From JACMLC01 sp963720235 (lineage in GTDB: Bacteria; Acidobacteriota; Blastocatellia; Pyrinomonadales; Pyrinomonadaceae): a DNA stretch of 64,000 nucleotides. Both the position numbers and the translations under genes were made by a program. The notes under the pieces were generated by a model. The model was not told where the DNA came from. It did no database searches and worked only from the letters and a program-made list of their open reading frames with translations. Of the stretch, positions 8,256 to 16,317 are shown one piece after another. Within the stretch, counting starts at the first letter, position 1. Every line of letters begins with the position of its first letter. The DNA lies in contig OY970389.1 in assembly GCA_963720235.1 (NCBI GenBank), positions 1,426,001 to 1,490,000 on the forward strand, read 5' to 3'.

Positions 8256-8916
8256 AAACCGGATTGATATTAACTCCACCATAACTAAACTTTAATCAAT
8301 CATTTAGAGTTAAGTATAAAATCCGACTAGACCCACAAAAACATTTCCAAACAGTGCCGCCTCGCTCCACTCGGCGCAAGTACAATAGGCAACTCTGCTC
8401 CGCTTGTACGGAGCTTTATAAAGCACACAACAGGGGCTTTCTAAAGTCTGGTTGATTGCCATGAAGGACGTTTATTTTTTTTTGAATAAACAGAGTTCTC
8501 CCGATTGTGGTGTTTGGTGTAGTGCTTTGATCCGTTGGGTTGTTGTGTAGAACTCTTAGGCTCCGCCTGTCCTAGTGATTGCTTTTCGCTCCGCTCAAGC
8601 CGGGGTTTGTTGTTGGGTTTTGAAATTATGAGATTTGGGGGCTGATTTTTGGTTATGGTAGAGGTCGTCTGATTTAGTTTTTTCTATTTGTAGTTTTTTC
8701 TGTTTGGAGAGAGTTAAGAGAGTTTGCAGCCATTTAAGGGGGAGGAGATATGAGAGTTTTTATAGAGTTTGATTGTTTTATTTAGAGGACGAGTTTACCT
8801 GGATTAGTTCAGCATTAATTTTCATTATCCGTACATTGCCCCAGCCTACAAAACCCTATTTGATTAGTCGTTCAAGCGCACATCACTAAGGAGCCAGCAG
8901 AGCCGTAAGAGCGGTT
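8256..8916. other. Long non-coding block, G/T-rich on the + strand, origin-like
   Basis: No convincing gene. It contains small hairpins (CTCCG...CGGAG; GTTTATT/AATAAAC around 8470-8491 with a T-run in the loop), then about 300 bp strongly biased to G and T on the plus strand. A Shine-Dalgarno-like GGAGGAG precedes an 11-codon frame at 8750. Its position directly after a replication-relaxation gene makes an origin of replication or transfer plausible, but no clear iterons are seen. Confidence 0.3.
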
Positions 8917-8931
8917 TGCTATAATGATATA

Positions 8932-9158
8932 AGCAAAGCAACCCTGCCGGATGTTTAAGCAAAGCACCGTTCCAAATCCACAGCTAGGAAGTGCCTATGT
9001 GTGAAGAGTCTGTTTATTCAGATTCGCAGAGCAGAATGTAATGGGGGAAAGATTCTGTAAAACTCTTTGATGATACCCTAATTAGAGAGCTGGTTGCTTG
9101 CTCTTTGAATACTAGGGGTAAGAAAGAAGCTACTCGTTTTGAGTAGCCTTTTCTTTTA
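8932..9158 (+). ncRNA. Candidate small RNA or tiny-peptide transcript
   Basis: An extended -10 promoter (TG-C-TATAAT, 8917-8925) is followed by about 225 nt without a normal gene, ending at a strong intrinsic terminator (9128-9158). The repeated unit AAGCAAAGCA occurs twice near the 5' end. A 14-codon frame (ATG 8997 to TAA 9041) preceded by AGGAAG could make this a short messenger instead. The function is unknown. Confidence 0.4.
9128..9158. terminator. Bidirectional intrinsic terminator
   Basis: AGCTACTC, short loop, GAGTAGC, then TTTTCTTTT on the plus strand. The opposite side is also T-rich, so it can also serve the leftward YopX operon that ends at 9239. Confidence 0.75.
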
Positions 9159-9238
9159 TTGATGCCAGCCGTCTATGACTGATGTGTTACAGATTGGACA
9201 GGGTTTAGTTTCCATAGAATTAGAAGTTAATAATCAGA

Positions 9239-9667
9239 TTAATTAACGAGTTCTGGATTCTCGTAGATATTGCCGATGACTTCTTTTTCGTTATAGTTCA
9301 TCGGTAAGTCCGTAAATTGGTATCTTTCTAGCTCCAACGGTCTTCTCCCAGGATTCTTAAAGTCAGTGGTTTGTCTAAATGCTCCTTCGGTTGAATCAAA
9401 ATAAACTAGAAGGAACTTTCGGTCAGCGTTTTGAACTATATCTCCCTCCCATATCTCTTTTCCATTTTTATCAAGCTTGCCGGTGAATTGCATTAGTTCT
9501 AGTTGTTCGTTGGAATAGAATTGTGGATGTCCTGTATCTTTAGTGATAGTTGCACCGCAGAACGACTTATCGGGACGTACTTCTCGTCTAAAGAATGCAA
9601 GGCTTTCAACATCATTCCACATTCGCTTGTTTTCCTTATCCCAAGCTCTAAATTTTATTGTTCTCAT
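9239..9667 (-). CDS. YopX-family phage protein
   Basis: 142 residues. It begins RTIKFRAWDKENKRM and contains MQFTGKLDKNGKEIWEGDIV and a terminal VIGNIYENPEL, the standard YopX signatures. The family is widespread in phages; its biochemical role is unknown. It is the last gene of a leftward operon of small genes (10958 to 9239) that ends at a bidirectional terminator. Confidence 0.85.
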   Translation of the reverse strand: MRTIKFRAWDKENKRMWNDVESLAFFRREVRPDKSFCGATITKDTGHPQFYSNEQLELMQFTGKLDKNGKEIWEGDIVQNADRKFLLVYFDSTEGAFRQTTDFKNPGRRPLELERYQFTDLPMNYNEKEVIGNIYENPELVN

Positions 9668-9671
9668 TTGT

Positions 9672-9836
9672 TTAGAAATTAATATTTAATAATGCGTCTT
9701 TCTTTAAGGCTTCATACTGCAAACTTGTAAGTATAATGGCCTCTGATTTATTTAAGGCTCCGGTGTTCTTCTTCCATTTCTCCAAGTGCTGATTGGCTTG
9801 CTTTGAAACTCTGATATTGATGTCTTGTTTAGGCAT
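9672..9836 (-). CDS. Small ribbon-helix-helix-like protein
   Basis: 54 residues. A short N-terminal strand (INIRVSKQ) is followed by two helices (ANQHLEKWKKNTG and SEAIILTSLQYEAL). This is the MetJ/Arc fold pattern of small dimeric DNA-binding proteins. The start overlaps the stop of the upstream gene by eight bases. It may regulate this operon or another phage promoter (inference). Confidence 0.55.
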   Translation of the reverse strand: MPKQDINIRVSKQANQHLEKWKKNTGALNKSEAIILTSLQYEALKKDALLNINF

Positions 9837-10182
9837 GAGTGTTTATTAATTCTTTCCAAAACTTTTCTTCGCTATCGCCCATAGGTTGAATGTGAACTTT
9901 CCACCAACTATTTGCCAAATACAACCAATCTATATCTAACGCCTTACCAAGTGCTTGCCAGAATAGAGGGTCCAATACACGCTTGTCGCTAGCTTTTAAC
10001 ATTCGTTCATCAGCGTATTCTTTGCCGTCCTTAGTGGATAAGTATTTTTGATATACCAGAATTACACCATCAGCTTTCTTCTTAATTTCTGTATGTATTA
10101 ACTTACAGTCAGTCCATTCTTTTGAAAGACCAACATAGTCATACCCACCTTTTTTGATTGCTAATTCAATTGCTTCGTTCAT
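9829..10182 (-). CDS. Phage protein of unknown function
   Basis: 117 residues, charged at the start and Trp-rich at the end (DIDWLYLANSWWK). It is a single soluble domain with no recognised family. It is translationally coupled to the small ribbon-helix-helix gene downstream. Confidence 0.6.
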   Translation of the reverse strand: MNEAIELAIKKGGYDYVGLSKEWTDCKLIHTEIKKKADGVILVYQKYLSTKDGKEYADERMLKASDKRVLDPLFWQALGKALDIDWLYLANSWWKVHIQPMGDSEEKFWKELINTHA

Positions 10183-10289
10183 TGTTGTGAGGTTAATAAT
10201 AGGGGGGTATTGATTGGTTTCTTAGAAACCTTTAAAATATGAATAGGAGATAAATTTTTAATGATTGCTAGCCACGTTGCGCGATGATA

Positions 10290-10415
10290 CTAGCTCTCTC
10301 CTAATTCCTCTACGGTGATATGTTCACCTAAAGACCAGCCTATTAGCGTCTTTTCCATATTCCTATAGTTAGCTGAAAACAGCTTGTCTTTGTCCATAAA
10401 TGGGTCAATTATCAT
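10290..10415 (-). CDS. Tiny phage protein, 41 residues
   Basis: Short frame beginning MIIDPFMDKDK and containing GWSLGEHITVEELGES. It lies in a leftward run of tiny genes with consistent spacing. It is soluble and acidic, and its function is unknown. Support comes from position and protein-like composition only. Confidence 0.4.
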   Translation of the reverse strand: MIIDPFMDKDKLFSANYRNMEKTLIGWSLGEHITVEELGES

Positions 10416-10425
10416 ATAGTTGTTT

Positions 10426-10581
10426 TTAAGATTCTTTATACTTACATTTAGGATTAGAACACTCAGCCCACCAGAACATTTCGTCTCTAATCTCGGTACA
10501 GTGCGCCCAGAAGTTCGGCCCTCCGCACTGAGGACAATCTGTTACTAGATGAGACGGTCTTGGATTCTTTAATAGTTCCAT
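10426..10581 (-). CDS. Small zinc-ribbon protein
   Basis: 51 residues with two cysteine knuckles (CPQCGG and CSNPKC). The ATG at 10581 is preceded by AAGGAG at ideal distance and is preferred over the longer frame from 10629. It is probably a small nucleic-acid or protein adaptor (inference). Confidence 0.6.
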   Translation of the reverse strand: MELLKNPRPSHLVTDCPQCGGPNFWAHCTEIRDEMFWWAECSNPKCKYKES

Positions 10582-10589
10582 ATAGCTCC

Positions 10590-10745
10590 TTAAAATGCGC
10601 CAGTCATGGCCCCTGCAAACACCACACACACGACTATGAGGCCAATAATGGCGAACTCCTTAATTGACGACCTTTTATGTTTCTTGAAACAGACATAAGA
10701 GGGGTGAACGTGTCCGGTGTGAGGATATGATTTTATATAGTTCAT
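10590..10745 (-). CDS. Small single-pass membrane protein
   Basis: 51 residues. A His/Lys-rich N-terminal half is followed by one strongly hydrophobic segment (FAIIGLIVVCVVFAGAM). It lies in the leftward tiny-gene operon. No family is recognised. Confidence 0.5.
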   Translation of the reverse strand: MNYIKSYPHTGHVHPSYVCFKKHKRSSIKEFAIIGLIVVCVVFAGAMTGAF

Positions 10746-10749
10746 AGGT

Positions 10750-10839
10750 TTATTGATTAATGCGAGGAGCTATCCATTTAAGCCAGCTATAGCAGGCAAA
10801 GAATCCAAAGAGGAAGCCAACAAAATATTCGTAGTTCAT
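10750..10839 (-). CDS. Very small membrane protein, 29 residues
   Basis: Consists almost entirely of one aromatic-rich hydrophobic helix (YFVGFLFGFFACYSWL) with a short basic tail. It lies between two other tiny leftward genes with compact spacing. Assignment is tentative because of size. Confidence 0.4.
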   Translation of the reverse strand: MNYEYFVGFLFGFFACYSWLKWIAPRINQ

Positions 10840-10871
10840 TTGATTGATTTATTTCTGCCCGAAGGCATTAA

Positions 10872-10958
10872 TTATATTTCTGCTATCGCACACTTAGAGC
10901 AAAGGTCTCTGCCGTGAGTATGGCAGATAGCCCTAGCTCCGCATTCTTCGCACTTCAT
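10872..10958 (-). CDS. Very small zinc-knuckle protein, 28 residues
   Basis: Begins MKCEECG and contains a second CSKC pair, enough to bind one zinc ion. It is the first gene after the leftward promoter at 10989-11016. Its function is unknown. Confidence 0.4.
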   Translation of the reverse strand: MKCEECGARAICHTHGRDLCSKCAIAEI

Positions 10959-10988
10959 ATATTTGATTGTTAATTGATTAGTACCTTA

Positions 10989-11016
10989 ATTATAAATCAT
11001 GCACGCAAGGGGTCAA
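10989..11016 (-). promoter_or_regulatory. Strong leftward promoter
   Basis: Minus-strand TTGACC (11016-11011), a 16-bp spacer and a perfect TATAAT (10994-10989). It would drive the tiny-gene operon ending with YopX. Confidence 0.75.
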
Positions 11017-11022
11017 TTCCAG

Positions 11023-11048
11023 TTATCCACAATCGGCTTAAATAAGCC
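11023..11048. promoter_or_regulatory. DnaA box plus palindromic operator
   Basis: TTATCCACA (11023-11031) is followed by the palindrome GGCTTAAATAAGCC (11035-11048). Both lie between the leftward promoter and the rightward HNH gene. The palindrome core GCTTAAATAAGC recurs at 36838-36849, and a variant at 12296-12308, each time beside a promoter. Confidence 0.5.
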
Positions 11049-11072
11049 AAAGAAAATAGTAATTTAGCCCGC

Positions 11073-11480
11073 ATGGATAGAATAAATTGTGCTCGGTGCA
11101 ATAAGAGATTCACGCCCGACCATAAAACAACTAAGTACTGCGGTTCAAGTATTCATAAATTTGGTTGTGTTTATGAGGTTCGTAAAGAAAAAGCTAGGCA
11201 GTATTACAAACAGCACTACAAAGACCATCCTAACCTAAATCCCACACTTCGGCTCCGATTCAAAATACTCCACCGCGACCATTTTACTTGTCAATATTGT
11301 GGTAGAAATCCTAAAGAAGACAACGTAAAACTAGAAGTAGACCATGTTATGCCAGTCAGTAAAGGTGGCATAGATTCAATGGATAATCTGATAACTGCTT
11401 GTAGAGAATGTAATGCCGGAAAGAGTGATTTAATCCTCACACTTCATAACCTCTTAAAAGAAGCTAAAAGCTCCTCATGA
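11073..11480 (+). CDS. HNH endonuclease
   Basis: 135 residues. An N-terminal zinc finger (CARCNKRF, CGSS) and a basic helix precede a canonical HNH domain: CQYCGRNP, LEVDHVMPVSKGG, DNLITACRECN (about residues 74-115). Phage HNH nucleases may assist packaging or act as free-standing homing-type enzymes. The next gene overlaps by 4 bp, so the three genes 11073-11933 form an operon. Confidence 0.85.
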   Translation: MDRINCARCNKRFTPDHKTTKYCGSSIHKFGCVYEVRKEKARQYYKQHYKDHPNLNPTLRLRFKILHRDHFTCQYCGRNPKEDNVKLEVDHVMPVSKGGIDSMDNLITACRECNAGKSDLILTLHNLLKEAKSSS

Positions 11481-11689
11481 AGCGTAAACCCACCACTACC
11501 CAAAAGGAATTAGAGCGCCTTTATAAGAATGGCGAGAGGGATTTATCCAAGCTCCACAAGACCAAGATTTTCTATACCAGTGAGGAGATACAGAGAATGG
11601 CGTACTGCGTTTCGTGCGATAGGTTGAAGAAGAATTGCGAGTGCGAATTAGACCCGTCAATAGTCAATGAAGATACCCTCACAGCTTAA
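11477..11689 (+). CDS. Small Cys-containing phage protein
   Basis: 70 residues, basic N-terminal half, then CVSCDRLKKNCEC, a possible metal-binding cluster. The ATGA overlap with the HNH gene and the 23-bp overlap with the zincin gene show tight coupling. No family is recognised. Confidence 0.55.
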   Translation: MKRKPTTTQKELERLYKNGERDLSKLHKTKIFYTSEEIQRMAYCVSCDRLKKNCECELDPSIVNEDTLTA

Positions 11690-11933
11690 AATCGGAGGCC
11701 ATCTAGTCAAGGTACGACTGACTGAGGATATAAAGGATAGCGGTGAAAGTGACAGGGACAATAACGAAATACTGCTCAGAAAGCAGCTCCCTCACTCCCA
11801 GCAGTGGAGTACGCTAATTCATGAGATACTTCATTTCTCCAACAGCTCACTAGAAGATACTCATCATGGACTATTGGACTCATTAGCAGAGCAGCTTTAT
11901 CAAGTCTTACACGATAATAATTTACTTCGTTAA
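11667..11933 (+). CDS. Small zincin-like metallopeptidase
   Basis: 88 residues with IHEILHF, the HExxH zinc motif, inside a helix, and a following E/H-rich segment. It is typical of the minimal ImmA/IrrE- or SprT-like gluzincins found in phages. It may cleave a repressor or host protein. No separate repressor gene is adjacent, so the target is unknown. Confidence 0.7.
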   Translation: MKIPSQLKIGGHLVKVRLTEDIKDSGESDRDNNEILLRKQLPHSQQWSTLIHEILHFSNSSLEDTHHGLLDSLAEQLYQVLHDNNLLR

Positions 11934-12137
11934 GACATGATAAGAGTGTTGTATTAACAAGATTAGGATAAGCAGAGCAACAATCAATTCTTTAGACTCC
12001 CAAGCCAGTTCCTTACTCCGCTTTACAACGTGAATAGCCGCGTCAAAATAATAATCTATTGACGGATGTGCTCTCCTCTCGGCCTGACGAAACGGAGTTA
12101 CACCCAAACTTACGTGTGAATCCTTAGGCGTAGACAT
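11922..12137 (-). CDS. Small C-tail-anchored membrane protein
   Basis: 71 residues, soluble N-terminal half and one C-terminal membrane helix (ELIVALLILILLIQ). GAGGATGAG precedes the ATG. It is convergent with the zincin gene, with the ends overlapping by 12 bp. It is preceded by a roughly 120-nt structured leader. The architecture resembles the 12330-12539 product, although the sequences are hardly similar. Confidence 0.6.
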   Translation of the reverse strand: MSTPKDSHVSLGVTPFRQAERRAHPSIDYYFDAAIHVVKRSKELAWESKELIVALLILILLIQHSYHVLTK

Positions 12138-12260
12138 TTTCTCATCCTCTTTGGCAAGTCAGAAAAATGCGGCAAATGGCTGAAAAGCCAATGGTGAGAA
12201 TCCGCCTGGTAAGCAACCAATCAGTTCAGTTGGAGGGTAACTGATTAGAGGTTAATGAAC
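12138..12260 (-). ncRNA. Structured 5' leader of the 11922-12137 gene
   Basis: From the predicted start near 12260 the minus-strand RNA can form AATCAGTT/AACTGATT (12219-12226 with 12239-12246), GCGG/CCGC (12169-12172 with 12202-12205) and an inner TGGCT-GAAA-AGCCA hairpin (12177-12190). This is unusually structured for a phage leader of this base composition. It is probably a cis-acting control element; no known riboswitch class is recognised. Confidence 0.4.
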
Positions 12261-12266
12261 AGGTAT

Positions 12267-12308
12267 AGAATAAATCCACATATTTTGATAGTCAAGCTTT
12301 AAATAAGC
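12267..12308 (-). promoter_or_regulatory. Leftward promoter with adjoining operator-like repeat
   Basis: TTGACT (12295-12290), a 17-bp spacer and TATTCT (12272-12267) on the minus strand. GCTTTAAATAAGC (12296-12308), a variant of the palindrome at 11035 and 36838, touches the -35. Confidence 0.6.
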
Positions 12309-12329
12309 GAAAAGATGATTTAAATCTCG

Positions 12330-12539
12330 TCATGGATGAATACCCTTGAATAGTTGTACCGCGCTCCAGATGAAGAACAGAATCATTACTAAAACAAAGG
12401 CTACCTCTTTCAGTTCCAGTAGGACTTTCCGTAGTAGGCCGAGACAGACTTCTAGCTCAACAAGATATTGTTGTGTACGGGAAAGAGGTTTAGATGGTTG
12501 AAAGTCAAGAGACTTCTGGGACGGAATCTGAACAGACAT
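12330..12539 (-). CDS. Small C-tail-anchored membrane protein 2
   Basis: About 69 residues, polar N-terminal half, then a single hydrophobic helix (FVLVMILFFIWSAVQLF). The ATG at 12539 is preceded by GAGGAG at five bases and is preferred over the GTG at 12545. Its roughly 180-nt leader carries elaborate pairing. Its function is unknown; the position suggests an early or lysogenic membrane factor. Confidence 0.6.
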   Translation of the reverse strand: MSVQIPSQKSLDFQPSKPLSRTQQYLVELEVCLGLLRKVLLELKEVAFVLVMILFFIWSAVQLFKGIHP

Positions 12540-12719
12540 ATACACTCCTCGGGTCTGCCAACTTTTTCTAACGCGGGTGTATATGTTGTGGAGTCTTTAG
12601 GTCTTAAAAGTTCAACTCGCAGCAGACCCTATTGCGTTAGAAACTATAAAACGTGTGGGGACTACTCTAGCAAGTTTGTAATAAATTCCAGTAATGGAAC
12701 CGTGTAACTTCACTTGCTA
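12540..12719 (-). ncRNA. Structured 5' leader with pseudoknot or switch topology
   Basis: The predicted RNA starts at about 12718. It opens with an 8-bp stem TAGCAAGT/ACTTGCTA (12668-12675 with 12712-12719) enclosing TTCCA-GTAA-TGGAA. Downstream are two long perfect pairs in A-B-A'-B' order: GGGTCTGC (12551-12558) with GCAGACCC (12622-12629), and TTTCTAACGC (12565-12574) with GCGTTAGAAA (12634-12643). This order can form a pseudoknot or two competing hairpins. One arm abuts the Shine-Dalgarno GAGGAG, so it can control translation of the 12330-12539 gene. Confidence 0.55.
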
Positions 12720-12724
12720 CGCAA

Positions 12725-12753
12725 AAGATAAACCTCACTTTTTTAATAGTCAA
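12725..12753 (-). promoter_or_regulatory. Leftward promoter of the structured leader
   Basis: TTGACT (12753-12748), a 17-bp spacer and TATCTT (12730-12725) on the minus strand. It is closely similar to the promoter at 12267-12295, including bases around the -35 (GCTTGACTAT). The predicted start coincides with the first base of the leader stem. Confidence 0.6.
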
Positions 12754-12873
12754 GCAAATTATATAGTTAAAATCATCCATATAACTCACTTTTAGTTTTG
12801 ATTAGACCGTTCTTCAAGTAAACGTCCCTTTCATCGCTAAAATCGCCATTAATTCTTAAATAGAGTCACTATC

Positions 12874-13050
12874 ATGAATGGTAGGCAGGAGAAAAAACTA
12901 CGTCAGTTACACAGGAGAGATTTTAATAAGAAACTAAAACCCTTAATTGTAGATATACATAAGCAAATGAGTCTGATCCACAAGCCAGCTCCAAGATACT
13001 TTCCTAAAAGGCTATGGAGACGCTTAGGAAGAATATTTTTGAATATTTGA
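12874..13050 (+). CDS. Small basic phage protein before terminase
   Basis: 58 residues, very rich in Lys and Arg, with PAPRYFPKRLWRR near the end. It ends one base before the small terminase start, so it belongs to the packaging operon. It may bind DNA; no family is recognised. Confidence 0.5.
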   Translation: MNGRQEKKLRQLHRRDFNKKLKPLIVDIHKQMSLIHKPAPRYFPKRLWRRLGRIFLNI

Positions 13051-13051
13051 C

Positions 13052-13486
13052 ATGTATAAACTCAATCTCAAACAGGAAAAGTTTTGTCAGCTATACGCTA
13101 CTGATATGGAGTTTTTTGGCAATGGCACTCAGTCTTACATTGAGGCTTACGAACCAGACCAAAGCAAACCCAACTGGTACAGAACCGCCAGATCACGCGC
13201 AAGCGAGCTATTAACAAGTCCTAACGTTTTAGCCCGTATTAATGAACTGCTAGACCTCACTCTCAATGACCAGCACGTTGATAAACAACTCGCTTTAGTC
13301 ATTACTCAAAATGCTGACCTGTCTTCTAAGGTCGCTGCTATTCGTGAATACAACAAGCTCAAGCAACGCATTGTAGAAAAGATAGACCATACTTCAGGAG
13401 GCAAGCCTATTCCAATATTAGCTCCGCTTAATGTTCCAACTCACAACGGCAACCAAGAAAATAGCTCAGCTTCAGAAGCGGATTAG
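13052..13486 (+). CDS. terS: Terminase small subunit
   Basis: 144 residues. The N-terminal LNLKQEKFCQLYAT followed by a helix-turn-helix-like region matches the small terminase that recognises phage DNA for packaging. The C-terminal part is helical and probably oligomerises. The last 56 bp overlap the large-subunit gene in another frame, a common arrangement. Confidence 0.8.
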   Translation: MYKLNLKQEKFCQLYATDMEFFGNGTQSYIEAYEPDQSKPNWYRTARSRASELLTSPNVLARINELLDLTLNDQHVDKQLALVITQNADLSSKVAAIREYNKLKQRIVEKIDHTSGGKPIPILAPLNVPTHNGNQENSSASEAD

Positions 13487-14615
13487 AGCAGTCCAAGGCG
13501 GGACATCAGCCAGTAAGACAGTTTCAATTCTCCTTCTCCTCATTCACGCCGCTCAGAGCGATAAGACACCAACCCTTACCAGCGGAGTTTCAGAATCCTT
13601 CCCGCACCTGAAACGCGGAGCAATGCGCGACTTCCTCTCCATCATGGAGCAGCACAGGTATTTCAAGGATAAGAATTGGAACAAGTCAGATTTTATTTAC
13701 ACGTTTGAAACCGGAAGCAAGATTGAGTTCTTTTCAGCAGACCAGCCTAGTAAGACTCGCGGCCCGAGACGTGACCGACTATTCCTCAATGAGTGCAACA
13801 ACATTCCCTATGAAGCTTTTGACCAGCTAGAAGTAAGAACTAAGGAGTATGTCTATCTTGATTGGAACCCTACTACTGAATTTTGGTTTTACGACAAAGT
13901 ACAGCCGAGGAATGACGTAGACCATTTAATTATCACTTACCGGGATAACGAAGCTTTAGATGAATCAATCGTCCGTTCCATTGAACAAAGAAAGAGCAAT
14001 AAAGCATGGTGGCAAGTTTATGGGGAAGGCCAACTAGGAGAGATTGAAACAAGGATTTATAAGGGCTGGCGAATCATTGATGATGTTCCACATGAGGCAC
14101 GATTAGAACGCTATGGTTTAGACTTCGGTTACTCCAATGACCCTACCGCGATAGTCGCAATCTACTACCTTAACGGCGAATACATTTGGGATGAGATAGC
14201 CTATCAAAAAGGGCTGTCCAACAAGATGATAGCCGACATCCTGTTACAGCAGCCCAAGGCCAGAGTGATAGCTGATAGTGCTGAACCAAAATCTATTGAT
14301 GAACTCAAGTCTTACAAGCTCTCGGTTGCACCAGCCAATAAAGGCCCTGGCTCAGTCCTACAGGGTATTCAGAATGTACAGCAGCAGTGGATTTCAGTAA
14401 CCAAGCGTTCAGTAAACATTATCAAAGAGTATCGGAATTATGTTTGGCTTACTGATAAAGATGGCAGGATATTAAACGAACCAGTGGATATTTATAACCA
14501 CGCTATGGACGCAGGCAGATATGCGATGGAAAGTTTAAGACCTAATAAACCAGTAGTTATAGCAACAGCCGTACAAGGGGGCATAAAACCTTATTACCCC
14601 TCACTAGGAATTTAA
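13431..14615 (+). CDS. terL: Terminase large subunit
   Basis: 394 residues. The ATPase motor has Walker A GGTSASKT (about residues 23-30) and Walker B RLFLNE (about 116-121). The nuclease domain begins near LDFGYSNDPTA (Asp near 231). This is the motor that cuts and packages DNA into the procapsid. Length and motif order are normal. The stop overlaps the portal start by one base. Confidence 0.92.
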   Translation: MFQLTTATKKIAQLQKRIRAVQGGTSASKTVSILLLLIHAAQSDKTPTLTSGVSESFPHLKRGAMRDFLSIMEQHRYFKDKNWNKSDFIYTFETGSKIEFFSADQPSKTRGPRRDRLFLNECNNIPYEAFDQLEVRTKEYVYLDWNPTTEFWFYDKVQPRNDVDHLIITYRDNEALDESIVRSIEQRKSNKAWWQVYGEGQLGEIETRIYKGWRIIDDVPHEARLERYGLDFGYSNDPTAIVAIYYLNGEYIWDEIAYQKGLSNKMIADILLQQPKARVIADSAEPKSIDELKSYKLSVAPANKGPGSVLQGIQNVQQQWISVTKRSVNIIKEYRNYVWLTDKDGRILNEPVDIYNHAMDAGRYAMESLRPNKPVVIATAVQGGIKPYYPSLGI

Positions 14616-16317
14616 TGCAGACAGTAAATTACGAATCCCTTAAAACTCAATTAGACACCAACGAACAGGCTGATTATAACTTTCAGGAACGCCGTCATTC
14701 TGAGTGGACTGAGAACTACCAACTGTATCGGGATAAAGTCATAGTCAACCGTCTTACTCAGAGGCAGAGTATTAACGTCCCTTTGATTAAAGGCATTGTT
14801 AAGACTGTCGCGGCTAATACGGATGAGTTTTAGATATTGAGTTTGATGAACTCGGAAATGACAAAGACAAAGAGATTGTTACCAATGAACTATGGAAAGA
14901 CTTTGTTATCACTGACAAGCTGGAAATCAAAGACGTAGTTGATAAAAAGCAGGATTTTCTATACGGCAAGACCTGGCAGAAATTCAACATCGTAAGAGGG
15001 AGAATAGTTACTGAAATTAAAGAGCCGTTTGATATGCTCATTGACCGCTACGCTGATCCTTCAGACATAGAAACAGCAGACCACATCTCAGAACATGGCA
15101 TCTTCCGTACTCTTTCCCAATTAGAAGCCAACCCAAGCTTTGATAAGGCCGCTGTAAATCGCCTCAAAATCTTCTACGGCACTCAGCAGGGACTCATACA
15201 GGCCGAGCACGTTACACAGCTCATGGAGGCCAAAAATGAGCGTCTAGCGACAATGGGAGTGCCGGACATAGATAACCCTCAGTTGGGCCAAACAGTAGTT
15301 CAGTTAAAAACCCATTATCAGAAGATTTGGGATGACAAAGACCAGGAGGAACATATTCACGTTATCGTGACGGCTGATAGTGAAATCCTGATGGCTAAAC
15401 CCCTCAAGGAAATCATGGGCATAGACTTCTATCCGTTCGTTACTTGGTCTGACGACCCTGAGAGAAATGACCACTACCCTGATGGAGTAGCAGACATCGC
15501 CAGGACTCCTAACAAACTCCTGAATTCAATGATTTCCGCTATCGCAGAGAATCGTATACTTAGGAACATGGGCATGAATTTCTTTGACGCTACAATGGAA
15601 GGATTCACGCCCCAGACTTTTGAGCCTATTCCTTTCGGCTGGTATCCAATCCCTGTTCCTGAAGGCAAGACTTTGAAAGACGTATTCCAACCCGTACAGA
15701 TTCCAGATATGTCAGAGTCTCTTGATGAGATGGAGTATGTCAAGAAGCTGGTAGAGACTGCTGTAGCCGCTAACTCCACCGTACAAGGCGAAGTAGAGCA
15801 GAAGAAAGTTACGTTAGGTGAAGTTGAATTAGCGATGGCCGCAGCCAAAGAGCGCATCACTTCAATAGCAAAGTTCTACATGCTTGCCATGAAAGAGAAA
15901 GGCGACAAGTGGGCCAGAATAATGAACGCCAATGCCGACAAGCTTGACTCCGTGAAGCTCTACAAGAAATCCCATAAGGGTAATTACTTCTCTAAGACCG
16001 TTTCAGGCAAGGATTGGAAATCAGAGAAGGGCTATAACTGCCGCGCTGTCTCAAGTGCCGAGCGCGAGAAAGAGAGCTTAGAGACCATCCAGAAACTCAA
16101 TGCCGTAAAAGCTCAGTTCCCAGACAATCCCCCGATGGCAAAGATTTACGGAAAGAAGATTCTTGAGTTCGCCAATCTAAATTCTGACGAAATAAAAGAA
16201 GTCTTAGAGTTTGAAGAACAGAAGATGACGGCAGGGATGATGATACCTGAAGTAACTGGCGCACCTGTCCAGCAACCACAACTACCACCACCCCAAGCCT
16301 CTCTTCAGCCCGTTTAA
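14615..16317 (+). CDS. Portal protein, interrupted by one frameshift
   Basis: The first frame gives 72 residues ending in KTVAANTDEF and then TAG at 14831-14833. The expected continuation (DIEFDELGNDKDKE, then LWKDFVITDKLEIKD and onward) is in the -1 frame and runs to 16317. Restoring one base in the TTTT run at 14827-14830 gives about 567 residues, a normal portal size. The portal forms the dodecameric DNA channel at the capsid vertex. No canonical slippery heptamer is present, so a homopolymer read error or a real lesion is more likely than programmed shifting. Confidence 0.8.

Noticed and set aside
14820..14840. Programmed -1 frameshift making portal
   Set aside because: No canonical slippery heptamer in the right phase and no clear downstream pseudoknot; portal is not normally made this way.
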